Positions 40,168 through 48,520 of a DNA stretch of 64,000 nt are shown one piece after another. This stretch comes from Anaerolineae bacterium. Its GTDB lineage: Bacteria > Chloroflexota > Anaerolineae > B4-G1. The notes beneath the pieces are model-generated. The model was not told where the DNA came from, did no database searches, and was given only the letters and a program-made list of their open reading frames with translations. The stretch is from the NCBI GenBank assembly GCA_016783285.1, contig JADHWW010000001.1, positions 23,861 through 87,860 on the forward strand. Direction: 5' to 3'. How positions within the stretch are numbered: position 1 is the first letter of the stretch; every line of letters starts with the position of its first letter. Both the position numbers and the translations under genes were made by a program.

Positions 40168-40406
40168 CATTGGAGGACAAGATGGGTACGCGAAGTGAAG
40201 TCAGACGCACTTGAGGTGTGGCCTGGGGCGCCGGTTGGTGTCCGCGGGCCATTTTGCACACGCCAGGGGGCGCTGGTGTGATCGCGCCCTGAGCCTGGAC
40301 GTCGTGTCCCTTCTGGGGCAACTACCGCCGCTGGCGTGTGCTGGCGGCGCTTTTTGTTGCCCACGCGTGGTTGATGACATCCACAACATCTGACGATAAG
40401 GAGGTG
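40168..40406 (+). promoter_or_regulatory. Structured selD leader with terminator-like hairpin
   Basis: About 240 nt between promoter and start. It is GC-rich with several possible helices. The clearest is 40326-40335 with 40340-40349 (CGCCGC...GCGGCG) followed by CTTTTTG, a terminator shape. An outer helix GGGCAAC (40316-40322) with GTTGCCC (40356-40362) encloses it. No leader peptide or tRNA was recognised. Attenuation control of selD is possible. Confidence 0.4.
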
Positions 40407-41462
40407 ATGAGCGTGACCCGTGAGCAGATTCGCCTGACAACGCTCACCAGCGCAGCCGGCTGAGCGGCCAAGATGGGCCCCGAGGCCCTGGCGCAGGTAC
40501 TGCGCCCGCTGCAAAACCTGTTTCGCGCCGAACAGTACCCCAACCTGCTCGTTGGGCTGGAGGTCAGCGACGATGCCGCCGTCTACAAGATCAACGACGA
40601 GGTGGCGGTTATTCAGACGCTCGACTTCTTTCCGCCCGTGGTGGACGATCCCTACGACTACGGAGCCATCGCCGCTGCTAACGCCATGAGCGATGTCTAC
40701 GCTATGGGAGGCGAGGTCGTGCTGGCGCTCAACATCTGCGGCTTTCCCCCTGATCTGCCTCCGGAGATCATCACCGAGATCCTGCGTGGTGGAGCAGAAA
40801 AGGTGGCCGAGGCGGAAGGGGTGCTCGCCGGCGGCCATACGCTAGACGATAAGGAGCCCAAGTATGGCCTGTCGGTGATGGGGCTGATCCACCCCGACCG
40901 CGTGCTGACCAAGGCGGGCGCCCGGCCCGGCGATGTGCTCGCACTGACCAAGCCACTGGGGGTGGGCATCATCACTACGGCGCTCAAGGGAGAGGTGGCC
41001 GACCCATCTCACGTGGCGGCAGCGGTGGATAGTATGAAGAGGCTCAATCGGGGTGCAGCCCGGTTGATCCAGCGGATTGGCGTGCACGGTTGCACCGACA
41101 TCACCGGCTTCGCGCTGTTGGGCCACGGCTACGAGATGGCGGAAAAGAGTGGTGTGCGGCTCTGTTTCCACGTGGAGAGACTCCCCTTCCTGGAGGGAGC
41201 GTTGCAGTACGCTGAGAACTGGCTTTTCCCCGGCGGTACGTGCAACAACCAACGCGCCTACGAGCACGCAGTGCACTTTGCACCGGGAATCTCTGAGGAG
41301 ATGCAGCAACTCCTATACACCCCGGAGACGTCAGGGGGGCTACTCGTCGCTGTCCCGCCGGAGAGGTTGGAGGCGCTCACCGGCCTCTTCGCCGGCGAGG
41401 GGCAGCCCTGCTGGGTCGTCGGCGAGGTTGAGGAGGGAGAGGGGATCGTAGTTACCCTATGA
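40407..41462 (+). CDS. selD: Selenide, water dikinase, selenocysteine-containing (UGA at codon 19)
   Basis: 351 residues with selenocysteine at position 19. The ATG at 40407 follows GGAGGTG. The frame reads IRLTTLTSAAG, TGA (40461-40463), AAKMGPEALAQVL; in other SelD proteins this position is the catalytic Cys or Sec. The next ATG (40473) would remove the active site, so the UGA must be decoded. Further SelD motifs: DDAAVYKINDEVAVIQTLDF, DPYDYGAIAAANAMSDVYAM, LAGGHTLDDKEPKYGL. The enzyme makes selenophosphate from selenide and ATP. The machinery to insert selenocysteine must be encoded elsewhere. Confidence 0.93.
40464..40490 (+). promoter_or_regulatory. Candidate bacterial SECIS hairpin in selD
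   Basis: GGGCC (40475-40479), loop CCGA, GGCCC (40484-40488), beginning 12 nt after the UGA. Position and loop size suit a bacterial SECIS element; the pairing is short, so confidence is moderate. Confidence 0.5.
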
Positions 41463-41466
41463 TTCG

Positions 41467-41682
41467 GGTGCGTTTCATTTCGGTTGACAGAGAAGGGAGC
41501 ATCCCCACATGCGACCGGGGCGGCATCTGGGGATGCCTGTTCCTCAACTGATTTGAGGCGGCATCTGGGGATGCCTGTTCCCCAACTGATTTGGGGCGGC
41601 ATCTGGGGATGCCTGCTCCTCAACTGATTTGAGGCGGCATCTGGGGATGCCTGTTCCTCAACTGATTTGAAGCACACCCATA
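41467..41682. mobile_element. Element A with four tandem 38-bp units
   Basis: Ends GGGTGCGTTTCA and TGAAGCACACCC. Inside, CGGCATCTGG recurs at 41521, 41559, 41597 and 41635, exactly every 38 bp. No flanking duplication was found for this copy. It fills the gap between selD and the histidine kinase gene. Confidence 0.85.
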
Positions 41683-41715
41683 CGAGATGGAGGTTGCGTG
41701 AAGAATGGCGGGCGA

Positions 41716-44103
41716 TCAAAACGCGGCGAGGGCGCGGCGGACAGCCTCCGCCAGGGTGTCCACGTCAAAGGGCTTCTCGACAACTTCCACAATCCCCTCT
41801 TCCCGCAAGTCCTCCGACACTGCGTAGCCGGTGACGGCCAGTCCCTTCACACGGGGGTCCATCTTCCTCAGTTCCCGCATCAACTCCCGTCCCCCCATCC
41901 CCGGCATCACCAGGTCCGTGAGCACCAGGTCCACCCCCTGCTGTGGCCGGTCTCCCGACCGTGCCACCCGGTAGACCTCCAGCGCCTTCCGGCCGTTTGC
42001 CGCCTCCAGCACCCGGTAGTTCAACGTTTCCAGCGTATCGCTCAGCGCTACCCGCACGGACGGGTCGTCCTCTACCACCAGGATGGTCTCCCCATGGCCG
42101 AAAGCCAGGGGTTCCATTTCCTGCGCCAGGGGCTCCGGTGCAGACACGGGCAGAGCGGGCAGGTAGAAAGTGAAGGTCGTCCCGTGCCCCACCTGGCTCT
42201 TCACGCCAATCTCACCTTCGTGCTGCTTCACAATCCCATATACCTGCGCCAACCCTAGCCCGCTGCCCTGGCCGACCGGCTTAGTGGTGAAGAACGGCTC
42301 AAACACGTGTGGCAGAACCTCGGGCGGGATGCCCGTCCCGGTGTCCGACACTGTCACCCGCACCCATTCCCCCGGCTCTGCGCCCTGAGCCTGTCGCAGG
42401 GCCATCTCCGGCAAGGGCGGCGACTCGTCCGGCCCGATTCGTATGCGTCCCAATCCGATGCGCAAGTCTCCTCCCTCCGGCATGGCGTCCCGCGCGTTCA
42501 GCGCCAGGTTCATCACCGCCTGCTGCACCCGCATCGGATCGGCGTTCACCACGTACTCATCCCGCCCGTACGCCAGTCCCAACTCGATGTTCTCCGGCAG
42601 CGTCCGTTCCAGCAGTTTCAGCGACTCTTTCAGGAACGGCACCAGATCCAGCGGTCGCCGATCGAGCACCGCCCGCCGGCTGAAGTCGAGGATCTGCTGG
42701 GTCAGGTGGGCCGCGTGCCGGGCCTGCTGGTCGATCGTCACCAGCCGCTCGCGGTCTCGAGAGGGCCGCTCCTCCGTCCGCATCATCATCTGGGCGTACA
42801 GAACGATCGTCGCCATGATGTTGTTGAAGTCGTGGGCGATGCCGGCGGCCAGTTGCCCCACCGCCGCCAGTCGCTCTTGCTGCTGGATGCGCCGCTGCAC
42901 CTCACGCTCCTGGGTCACGTCCCGGATGACCAGCACCCACCCTTCGACAGGCTCAGGGTAGACTCCTTCGACAGGCCCTTCGGCTGCGCTCAGGACAGGC
43001 CCAGGGTAGACTCCTTCGACAGGCCCTTCGGCTGCGCTCAGGGCAGGCCCTTCGGCTGCGCTCAGGGCAGGCCCTTCGGCTGCGCTCAGGGCAGGCCCAG
43101 GGCAGGCTCCTCCGGTCGGGGGGCCGGCTTCGACGGGCCGGGCGATGACCTCGAAGTGCCGGTCGTCTGTCGCCACTTCGTGCCACATCCCCCTGGGGGG
43201 ACGGGCCAGCAATTCGGCCAGCGGGCGGTCGCCCAGGTGGGTGAGGGTGTCCCCTACTTTGGCCCCGGCCAGAACGGCCAGGTCACCCTCTGCCACCGGG
43301 TTGGCCAGCACGACCCGGCCTTCGGCGTCCAGCAGCAGCACCCCTTCCGGCGCCGTGTCCATAATCTGCTGCATCTGCCCGGCCTGCTCCTGTACCTGCG
43401 CCAGCAACCGATCTCGCTCCTGTTCCGCCCGCTTGCGCTCGGTGATGTCGCGTCCAACCGATTGGAACTCAGTCAAGCCTCCCTGTTCGTCGAACACTGG
43501 CCGGTTGATCCAATGCTGCCAGCGGACCTTTCCACCGGCCGCCACAGCCCGGTACTGTATAGTTGCCACCGGCGTTGCCTGGCCAAACGAGGCCAGGTGC
43601 TGGGCGGCCTTCTCCCGGTCCTCTGGCAGGATGAGGGGCATAAGGCTATGCCCAACCAGTTCCTCGCGCTGCTTGCCATGATAACGGCAATAGGCCTGGT
43701 TCACAAAGGTGAGCGTGCCATCGGGGAGGAAACGACAGATCAGGTCCGTCTGGTACTCGACGACGGCGCGGTAGCGTGCCTCCCTCTCCCGCAGCGCCTC
43801 CATCGCCCGCTTGCGTTCCTCCAGCCGCTCGCGGAAGGCCAGGCCATACGCCATGAGCAGTTCCATCAACGGCGCTGAGATGAGCCTGGCGGCGTCCAGC
43901 AAGGTCATGTCCGGGCGCTCCCGTGCCAGGCGGTCGAGCGCCTGCTCGTGTATCTCGCCGATGTCCTCGGGCGAGACGCCGGCCAGCACCAACTCGCGGC
44001 CCAGGTCGGCGGCCTCGAGCAAGTACGACTCTTCCGGCTTGGTGACGTAGGCCATGAGTAACTCAAAGTATCTGTCCTTGATAGAGATAGATTGCTCCGC
44101 CAT
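41716..44103 (-). CDS. Hybrid histidine kinase with RsbU/RsbRD-like N-terminal domain, two PAS domains and a receiver
   Basis: 795 residues; the ATG at 44103 shares one base with the preceding stop (TGATG). Residues 1-95 resemble the RsbT-binding domain of RsbU/RsbRD proteins (SIKDRYFELLMAYVTKPEES). PAS 1 is about 105-225, PAS 2 about 250-340. HisKA has LAAGIAHDFNNIMATI; HATPase has NLALNARDAM, DTGTGIPPEV and GSGLGLAQVYGI. The C-terminal receiver has VVEDDPSV, LTDLVMPGMGG and VEKPF. Between PAS 2 and HisKA about 55 residues are translated CCTTCGACAGG repeats (42944-43112). Co-encoded with stressosome genes, it may feed partner switching. Confidence 0.9.
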   Translation of the reverse strand: MAEQSISIKDRYFELLMAYVTKPEESYLLEAADLGRELVLAGVSPEDIGEIHEQALDRLARERPDMTLLDAARLISAPLMELLMAYGLAFRERLEERKRAMEALREREARYRAVVEYQTDLICRFLPDGTLTFVNQAYCRYHGKQREELVGHSLMPLILPEDREKAAQHLASFGQATPVATIQYRAVAAGGKVRWQHWINRPVFDEQGGLTEFQSVGRDITERKRAEQERDRLLAQVQEQAGQMQQIMDTAPEGVLLLDAEGRVVLANPVAEGDLAVLAGAKVGDTLTHLGDRPLAELLARPPRGMWHEVATDDRHFEVIARPVEAGPPTGGACPGPALSAAEGPALSAAEGPALSAAEGPVEGVYPGPVLSAAEGPVEGVYPEPVEGWVLVIRDVTQEREVQRRIQQQERLAAVGQLAAGIAHDFNNIMATIVLYAQMMMRTEERPSRDRERLVTIDQQARHAAHLTQQILDFSRRAVLDRRPLDLVPFLKESLKLLERTLPENIELGLAYGRDEYVVNADPMRVQQAVMNLALNARDAMPEGGDLRIGLGRIRIGPDESPPLPEMALRQAQGAEPGEWVRVTVSDTGTGIPPEVLPHVFEPFFTTKPVGQGSGLGLAQVYGIVKQHEGEIGVKSQVGHGTTFTFYLPALPVSAPEPLAQEMEPLAFGHGETILVVEDDPSVRVALSDTLETLNYRVLEAANGRKALEVYRVARSGDRPQQGVDLVLTDLVMPGMGGRELMRELRKMDPRVKGLAVTGYAVSEDLREEGIVEVVEKPFDVDTLAEAVRRALAAF
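42944..43112. repeat. CCTTCGACAGGCTCAGG repeat cluster inside the kinase gene
   Basis: At least eight units of CCCTTCGACAGG and CCCTTCGGCTGCGCTCAGG. Encodes runs of ALSAAEGP and PVEGVYP in the kinase frame. Confidence 0.9.
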
Positions 44104-44714
44104 CACGACACCTCGTTTCTGAACACCAACACCGCCGCGTCGTCCGTCTCGCGCCCCCAGTCCTGGAGGATCTTCTCCGCCAACCGCTGCACGTCTCCGC
44201 GCAGCGCGTCGCCGTAGGCCAATATGTCGCATTGCTCTTTGATGCCGTCGCTGGTCAGGATCACCAGGTCGCCCGGTTTCAGCCCCACAGTCTCGGGCGT
44301 CAGTTTCCGGTAGCCGCCGCCCACGATGCCATAGTTGCTGCTCAGCCCAACCACGGGACACGCCTCCCGGACAATCATGGCGCGCGTGTTGCCGATCCCG
44401 GCGTAGGTCAACGTCCCCGCCTCTTCGTCCTCGCCCTCGCCAATATCAATGACGGCGATGCCCATCGCCGCGCCCCGCGTGCGGCGTAGCGCCTGGTCGC
44501 AACCGGCAAAGATGTCCACCAGCGGCTGCGCCAGGTGCCCGGCGACGTACTCCACAGCCGCCCTTGCTGTCCTCTCCGCGTGCTCCCCGTGGCCCAGCCC
44601 GTCCACGATGCAGAGCGTGACCTCGCGGCCGCTCTGCCACCAGGCGCACTCGTCCCCGCAATGCGGGTCGCCGGGAAAGGCGCGTTTCGCGATCGCTACC
44701 CGCACGGCTGCCAC
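44103..44714 (-). CDS. RsbX/SpoIIE-like PP2C phosphatase
   Basis: 203 residues from GTG 44714, overlapping the upstream gene by 19 bp. PP2C-type metal motifs: CIVDGLGHGEHAERTARAA, LTYAGIGNTRAMI, LVILTSDGI and DDAAVLVF. In stressosomes RsbX removes phosphates from RsbR and RsbS to reset the signal. Its place in this gene set makes that the likely role. Confidence 0.85.
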   Translation of the reverse strand: MAAVRVAIAKRAFPGDPHCGDECAWWQSGREVTLCIVDGLGHGEHAERTARAAVEYVAGHLAQPLVDIFAGCDQALRRTRGAAMGIAVIDIGEGEDEEAGTLTYAGIGNTRAMIVREACPVVGLSSNYGIVGGGYRKLTPETVGLKPGDLVILTSDGIKEQCDILAYGDALRGDVQRLAEKILQDWGRETDDAAVLVFRNEVS

Positions 44715-45118
44715 TTCCTGGCCACGACGCGCGTCCCGGCGCCGGCCGCAGACGTGATCTCGAACTCATCCATCAGCCGCTCCACGCCGGGCAGGCCACC
44801 GCCCAATCCGCCGCTGGTGGAGAAGCCATCCTGCAGCGCCAGTGCCACGTCCGGGATGCCGGGGCCGTCGTCCTCGGCGACGACCTCGATGCCGACCTCC
44901 CCCTCCCGCCTGAGGGCAGTGAGCGTGACCCTACCGCCCCGAGGGGTGTGGAAAAAGAGATTGTTGGCCAGTTCCGAGACGCTGGTCGCCACGTAGTAGA
45001 CCAGCACCCGCTTGAAGCCAATCTCCTCGGCCAGCGCCGCCGCCGCCTGCCGCGCCTGCGCGATGTGATGTTCCTCGATGACCGGGATGGTTACCAGTGC
45101 TGACGTTTGACGTTTCAC
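44696..45118 (-). CDS. RsbT/RsbW-like anti-sigma-factor kinase, second copy
   Basis: 140 residues. GHKL-fold motifs: SVSELANNLFFH (N box), EDDGPGIPD (G1), GGLGGGLPGVERLMDEF (G2). The GTG start at 45118 lies in a GTGAAACGTCAAACGTC repeat; a later start such as VTIPVIEEHH is possible. About one third of residues match the RsbT gene next to it. It may phosphorylate a different STAS protein. Confidence 0.83.
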   Translation of the reverse strand: MKRQTSALVTIPVIEEHHIAQARQAAAALAEEIGFKRVLVYYVATSVSELANNLFFHTPRGGRVTLTALRREGEVGIEVVAEDDGPGIPDVALALQDGFSTSGGLGGGLPGVERLMDEFEITSAAGAGTRVVARKWQPCG

Positions 45119-45128
45119 GTTTGACGCC

Positions 45129-45539
45129 TTACACTATCGCCTTGTTCATCACAATCGCGACCCGCGTATGCCCCGGCTGGGACTCGATGTCGAACTCGTG
45201 CACCAGCCTCTTGGCGCCCGGCAGCCCGGCCCCCAACCCTCCGCCCGTGCTGAAGCCGTACCCCATCGCTTTCTCGATGTCGGGAATGCCGGGGCCGTGG
45301 TCTTCGATCACGACTTTGATACTGATCTGGCGCTCATTCGACTCGTCAGCGACGAGGCAGACCCCCTCCCCCGCATGCTGGACGACGTTGCGCGCCAGTT
45401 CCGAGATGGCAGTGGCCAACCGGGTCTGATCAGCCGGGCCGAAGCCGAGTTGGCGCGCCATCTCCCGGCCCGCCCTCCGCGCGATCACGACGTCGCGTGA
45501 GTTCTCAAGGACGACCCTTATCTTAGTCAGGTCTGCCAT
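45129..45539 (-). CDS. rsbT: RsbT-like serine kinase (stressosome)
   Basis: 136 residues. N box AISELARNVVQHA, G1 DHGPGIPD, G2 GGGLGAGLPGAKRLV. RsbT phosphorylates RsbS and RsbR and is then released to activate a downstream phosphatase or kinase. The start overlaps the RsbS end by 17 bp. Confidence 0.88.
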   Translation of the reverse strand: MADLTKIRVVLENSRDVVIARRAGREMARQLGFGPADQTRLATAISELARNVVQHAGEGVCLVADESNERQISIKVVIEDHGPGIPDIEKAMGYGFSTGGGLGAGLPGAKRLVHEFDIESQPGHTRVAIVMNKAIV

Positions 45540-45906
45540 GGCCGCTTGTCCTTTCCTGGATCAGGCGTTGCAGCCTTTCCAGTCCCTGGTCAAGGTTGAG
45601 CGCGGTCTCCACGCCGATCAATTCCCGGCCCATCTCGATCAGCGCCAGTGCCACCATGGGCTGCATGCCGCTGAGGACGACCTCGGCCCCCAATATGCGC
45701 ACCATCCGAGCCGTGTCGTTGAGCACCCGCGCCATGAAGGAATCCACCACGTCCAGCGCCGTGATATCAATGACGATTCCCCCGGCCTCCGTCTCGCTCA
45801 CCATGCGCAATACGTCCGCCTGGAAGTCGAGCGCTTCCTGGTCGGTCAGGTCCACCTGGATCGATGTCAGCAGGACATCTTTGAGCCTGAGTATGGGGAT
45901 TATCAT
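45523..45906 (-). CDS. rsbS: RsbS-like STAS protein (stressosome)
   Basis: 127 residues, a single STAS domain: IVIDITALDVVDSFMARVLN, with the phosphorylatable Ser of the DS pair, and GAEVVLSGMQPMVALALIEM. RsbS forms the stressosome core with RsbR. ATGA-type overlap with RsbR. Confidence 0.9.
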   Translation of the reverse strand: MIIPILRLKDVLLTSIQVDLTDQEALDFQADVLRMVSETEAGGIVIDITALDVVDSFMARVLNDTARMVRILGAEVVLSGMQPMVALALIEMGRELIGVETALNLDQGLERLQRLIQERTSGHGRPD

Positions 45907-46850
45907 CGCCGGCCCTCCTCTAGCCGAGGCACGACCTGCAGGCCGACCAGGTCGAGGGCCTCGGCGATGCCCGCCCGCAGCGTGCCCCGGGTGCGCATGG
46001 CGGAGAGATCAACGCCGAGCCTGGTCAGCGTCTGGGCCGTGTCGGGGCTGAAGCCGGTGATGATCACGTCGGCCCCCAGCATCCTGGCCGCGCTGACTGT
46101 CTTCAGCACGTGCTGGGCCACACTAGTGTCAATGACCGGCACACCGGTGATATCAATGAGCGCCACCCGCGACTCGGTTTCGACAATTGATTGGAGCAAC
46201 CGCTCCATCATCTGCTGCGCGCGGGGCGTGTCAATGACTCCGACTAACGGCAAGAGCACGATCTCGTCCCACAGTTTGATCACCGGCGTCGAGAGTTCCA
46301 TTATCGCCTGGCTCTGTTGACGGAGCATTTGGTTGGCCTTTGTCAGCTCGGCAGTTCTCTCCTCAACCCGTCTTTCCAACTCGTCGTGGACTTTTCGCAG
46401 CGCCTCCTCCGCCTGCTTGCGCTCAATGATTCTTCCCAATCGCTCGGCAATGGTGTTGAGCAGCATTCTCTCTTCATTCAGGAAAGGCCCCTCATCGCTT
46501 TCTGGCTTTTCCTCCAGGTAATAGACCTCCAGGGTGCCGATCCGCTCGCCACGCACAACGATGTCACTGACCTGCTTCCAGGTGGTCTCTCTGAAGTTCT
46601 CCGTCCTGAACTCTTGTCCCTCTACGATGGCACGTGCGCAAGCGACCTCTGGGTACTGCCAGGCAGGGAGCACGAGAGCAACTATCCCCTGAAGTATCCC
46701 CTCCAATGATATACCCGGCTGCTCTATGAGATCGGCAATGCTGTGGATACAGTTCAACTCCTTGATCCTCTCTTCAAGTTCCCATTCCAGGAGTGCTAGA
46801 TTCGCCTCAAGATCGTCCGAGGGAGTCATAGTGCCTTTCTCCTCAGTCAT
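45903..46850 (-). CDS. rsbR: RsbR-like co-antagonist with GAF-like sensor and STAS domain
   Basis: 315 residues from ATG 46850 with GGAGGACG upstream; an in-frame extension covers repeats. Residues about 20-150 form a GAF-like sensor, about 155-200 a coiled coil (RKVHDELERRVEERTAELTK), and about 205-315 a STAS domain (RVALIDITGVPVIDTSVAQH, RTRGTLRAGI) that keeps the two Thr sites phosphorylated in RsbR. Canonical RsbR uses a globin-like sensor; here a GAF-like one replaces it. First gene of the six-gene set. Confidence 0.88.
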   Translation of the reverse strand: MTEEKGTMTPSDDLEANLALLEWELEERIKELNCIHSIADLIEQPGISLEGILQGIVALVLPAWQYPEVACARAIVEGQEFRTENFRETTWKQVSDIVVRGERIGTLEVYYLEEKPESDEGPFLNEERMLLNTIAERLGRIIERKQAEEALRKVHDELERRVEERTAELTKANQMLRQQSQAIMELSTPVIKLWDEIVLLPLVGVIDTPRAQQMMERLLQSIVETESRVALIDITGVPVIDTSVAQHVLKTVSAARMLGADVIITGFSPDTAQTLTRLGVDLSAMRTRGTLRAGIAEALDLVGLQVVPRLEEGRR

Positions 46851-46908
46851 GATTCGTCCTCCATTTTGTTGATGTAAGATGGACCAACTGAGAGACTGGT
46901 ACATTGGT

Positions 46909-47011
46909 GGTATCTTCTCAATATCTTGGGGGAACGCGACCATCTTGGTCGCTAGATGCCAGCAAGATGCTGGCGTTCCTCCACCTCACCCCCATTTATT
47001 GAAAAGATACC
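46909..47011. repeat. Nested inverted repeat upstream of rsbR
   Basis: Outer arms GGTATCTTCTCAATA (46909-46923) and TATTGAAAAGATACC (46997-47011). Inside lie GGAACGC/GCGTTCC and two 17-bp palindromes, GCGACCATCTTGGTCGC (46936-46952) and GCCAGCAAGATGCTGGC (46958-46974). The 590-bp region 46851-47442 holds this structure, a further palindrome around CTGGATTTGGCAATCCAG (about 47097-47118), a possible -10 TATAAT on the minus strand near 47297 and the terminator at 47381, but no convincing gene. Confidence 0.75.
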
Positions 47012-47380
47012 ATTGGTGTACCGGTAGATTGGTAAGTTGGGCCGCCGACTCGTTCGCTCCCTGATCTACCAACTTCAGTACATCACAAAGTGCTCCTGCT
47101 GGATTGCCAAATCCAGCGGAGGGTGGCGAATCTGACAATCCGCCACAAGCGACTCGTGGACCACTCAATTTGGCTGAGTCGGCGCTGAACAATGCTCCCG
47201 CTGAGCAGGGGCTGAGAACGCACGCACTGAGGCGTAGAGCCGCTTGAAGACTCAGCACCGAAACCGTGGTTCAATCTGAAGTCTGATGTCATTATACCCT
47301 AATGGCTTGGGGAGAGCAAACGCAACTTTGTTACGCTCCCGCCGGATGACAATCCGGCGGGTTCCCTTGTTCTCCAACAA

Positions 47381-47417
47381 GAAAAAGCAGCCCGGAGACC
47401 TACCTGCGATCTCCGGG
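47381..47417 (-). terminator. Intrinsic terminator after the 195-residue gene
   Basis: On the minus strand CCCGGAGA (47417-47410) pairs with TCTCCGGG (47398-47391), then CTGCTTTTTC. Confidence 0.75.
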
Positions 47418-47442
47418 TCGCTGGTTACTTCAGCCATTATGG

Positions 47443-48030
47443 CTATCTTTGATTGTTGAGCCGCCCACGTCCGGCCCACATCGGGCGTCCGGTCTCGCCC
47501 CGTAGGACGAGGGTTTCGCCGGTGGTGAGGTTTTCGACGGAGCCGGCCTTGAACTCTCCATCCTCGTGGAAGCCGGTCACGGACACCTCGTCCCCCACCT
47601 GCAGGGCGAAGCCCGTGTCTTCCCGGTACCAGGCCTGCCCCAGGCCGACCAGCACATCGCCCTCGGCGGTCTGGAGGGTGATTTCGTTGTCCACGACGGT
47701 CACTTCCCCGGTCACGGTTTCCCAGTTGACGATGTGGGCCGTGTCCCAGATGTTATGGGCGTTCGCACCCTGACCCTGCCCACGACCACCATCGCGCCCG
47801 ACGCCTGGCGCGCCGCGGGCAGGCGCATCGTCGTAACCCACCCCGGCGACACCACCGCCGTGATACTCCGTCCCAGGCTCGACTGCTTCCACACGACCCT
47901 GTCCCGGCCCACTAATCGGTTCCGGCCTGGCCTGTGCGTCCGCCGGGCGCAACAGGATATACACCATCCCAGCGACCAACGCCAGCGCCAACAAACCGAC
48001 CACACTGTAACTCAGAACTTTCTTGAACAT
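47443..48030 (-). CDS. Membrane-anchored protein with OB-like C-terminal domain
   Basis: 195 residues from ATG 48030. One N-terminal helix (VLSYSVVGLLALALVAGMVY), a Gly-rich outer linker (about 50-95), and a beta-rich end (GEVTVVDNEITLQTAEGDVL, VGDEVSVTGFHEDGEFKAGS) like the OB or DUF5666 folds found on exported proteins. It follows the frameshifted DUF4405 gene, and such pairs occur together in redox or metal-linked operons. The function is unknown. Confidence 0.6.
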   Translation of the reverse strand: MFKKVLSYSVVGLLALALVAGMVYILLRPADAQARPEPISGPGQGRVEAVEPGTEYHGGGVAGVGYDDAPARGAPGVGRDGGRGQGQGANAHNIWDTAHIVNWETVTGEVTVVDNEITLQTAEGDVLVGLGQAWYREDTGFALQVGDEVSVTGFHEDGEFKAGSVENLTTGETLVLRGETGRPMWAGRGRLNNQR

Positions 48031-48083
48031 CTCACATCTTCTGATTGTTGTTTGATTGTAAGAACTTCGTTCGTCGTGACGAC

Positions 48084-48403
48084 TTACACTGTCACTTCGC
48101 AGTGTTCCCGGGTGCGGCGGGGCCAGGAAGGCAGCATCTGCCTGGTCACGCAGACGATCCACTTCCAGTGGAACACTAAGTGTACGACCACACCAGCGAT
48201 CATCACCACAGGCTGGCCCAGGTGTGCAGATCGCTCCACGTTGTCCGGCTGATGCCCAGCAGCGCCGTCGTGAAGCCCGGATTGCGCCCCCCCTGGTAAC
48301 CGCCGGAGCCCATCAGCAAAAAGGCTGTGCCGGTCACACTGGAGAGCACAAACGATAACCCAATCACCGCATCCAGCAGATAGTTCAACTTTGCCTTGTT
48401 CAT
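48084..48403 (-). pseudogene. DUF4405-like small membrane protein with a frameshift
   Basis: The ATG at 48403 has an excellent GAGGAGGT site. The first frame gives LNYLLDAVIGLSFVLSSVTG, then SDLHTWASLW and a stop at 48203. One base out, the protein continues HLVFHWKWIVCVTRQMLPSW to a stop at 48084, which is the normal DUF4405 end with the second His. A one-base loss near 48206-48212 explains this. Either a real null or a sequencing error. Confidence 0.7.
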
Positions 48404-48457
48404 CTCAATACCTCCTCAGGGAGTCTGTCCTATCAGACGTAAACGCTACATTCAAAT

Positions 48458-48486
48458 TTGCTTATCTCGCTCTGCCAGGGTATAAT
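48458..48486 (+). promoter_or_regulatory. Promoter of the transposase genes
   Basis: TTGCTT (48458-48463), 17 bp, TATAAT (48481-48486), 35 bp before the start. Confidence 0.65.
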
Positions 48487-48520
48487 CGGGCCGACCCTAT
48501 CACCATCGAGGAGGAGAGTG

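Noticed and set aside
40200..40330. tRNA-Sec in the selD leader
   Set aside because: No acceptor-stem pairing with CCA and no TCA anticodon arm could be found.
40473..41462. selD starting at the ATG after the UGA
   Set aside because: It would lose the catalytic residue and the glycine-rich N-terminus; the upstream ATG has a strong ribosome site and the UGA is exactly at the Sec position.
41521..41672. Possible CRISPR array of 38-bp repeats
   Set aside because: The units are contiguous with no spacers and sit inside element A, so this is a tandem repeat.
42307..43878. Long plus-strand open frame opposite the histidine kinase
   Set aside because: Antisense shadow; its repeats are the complement of those in the kinase frame.
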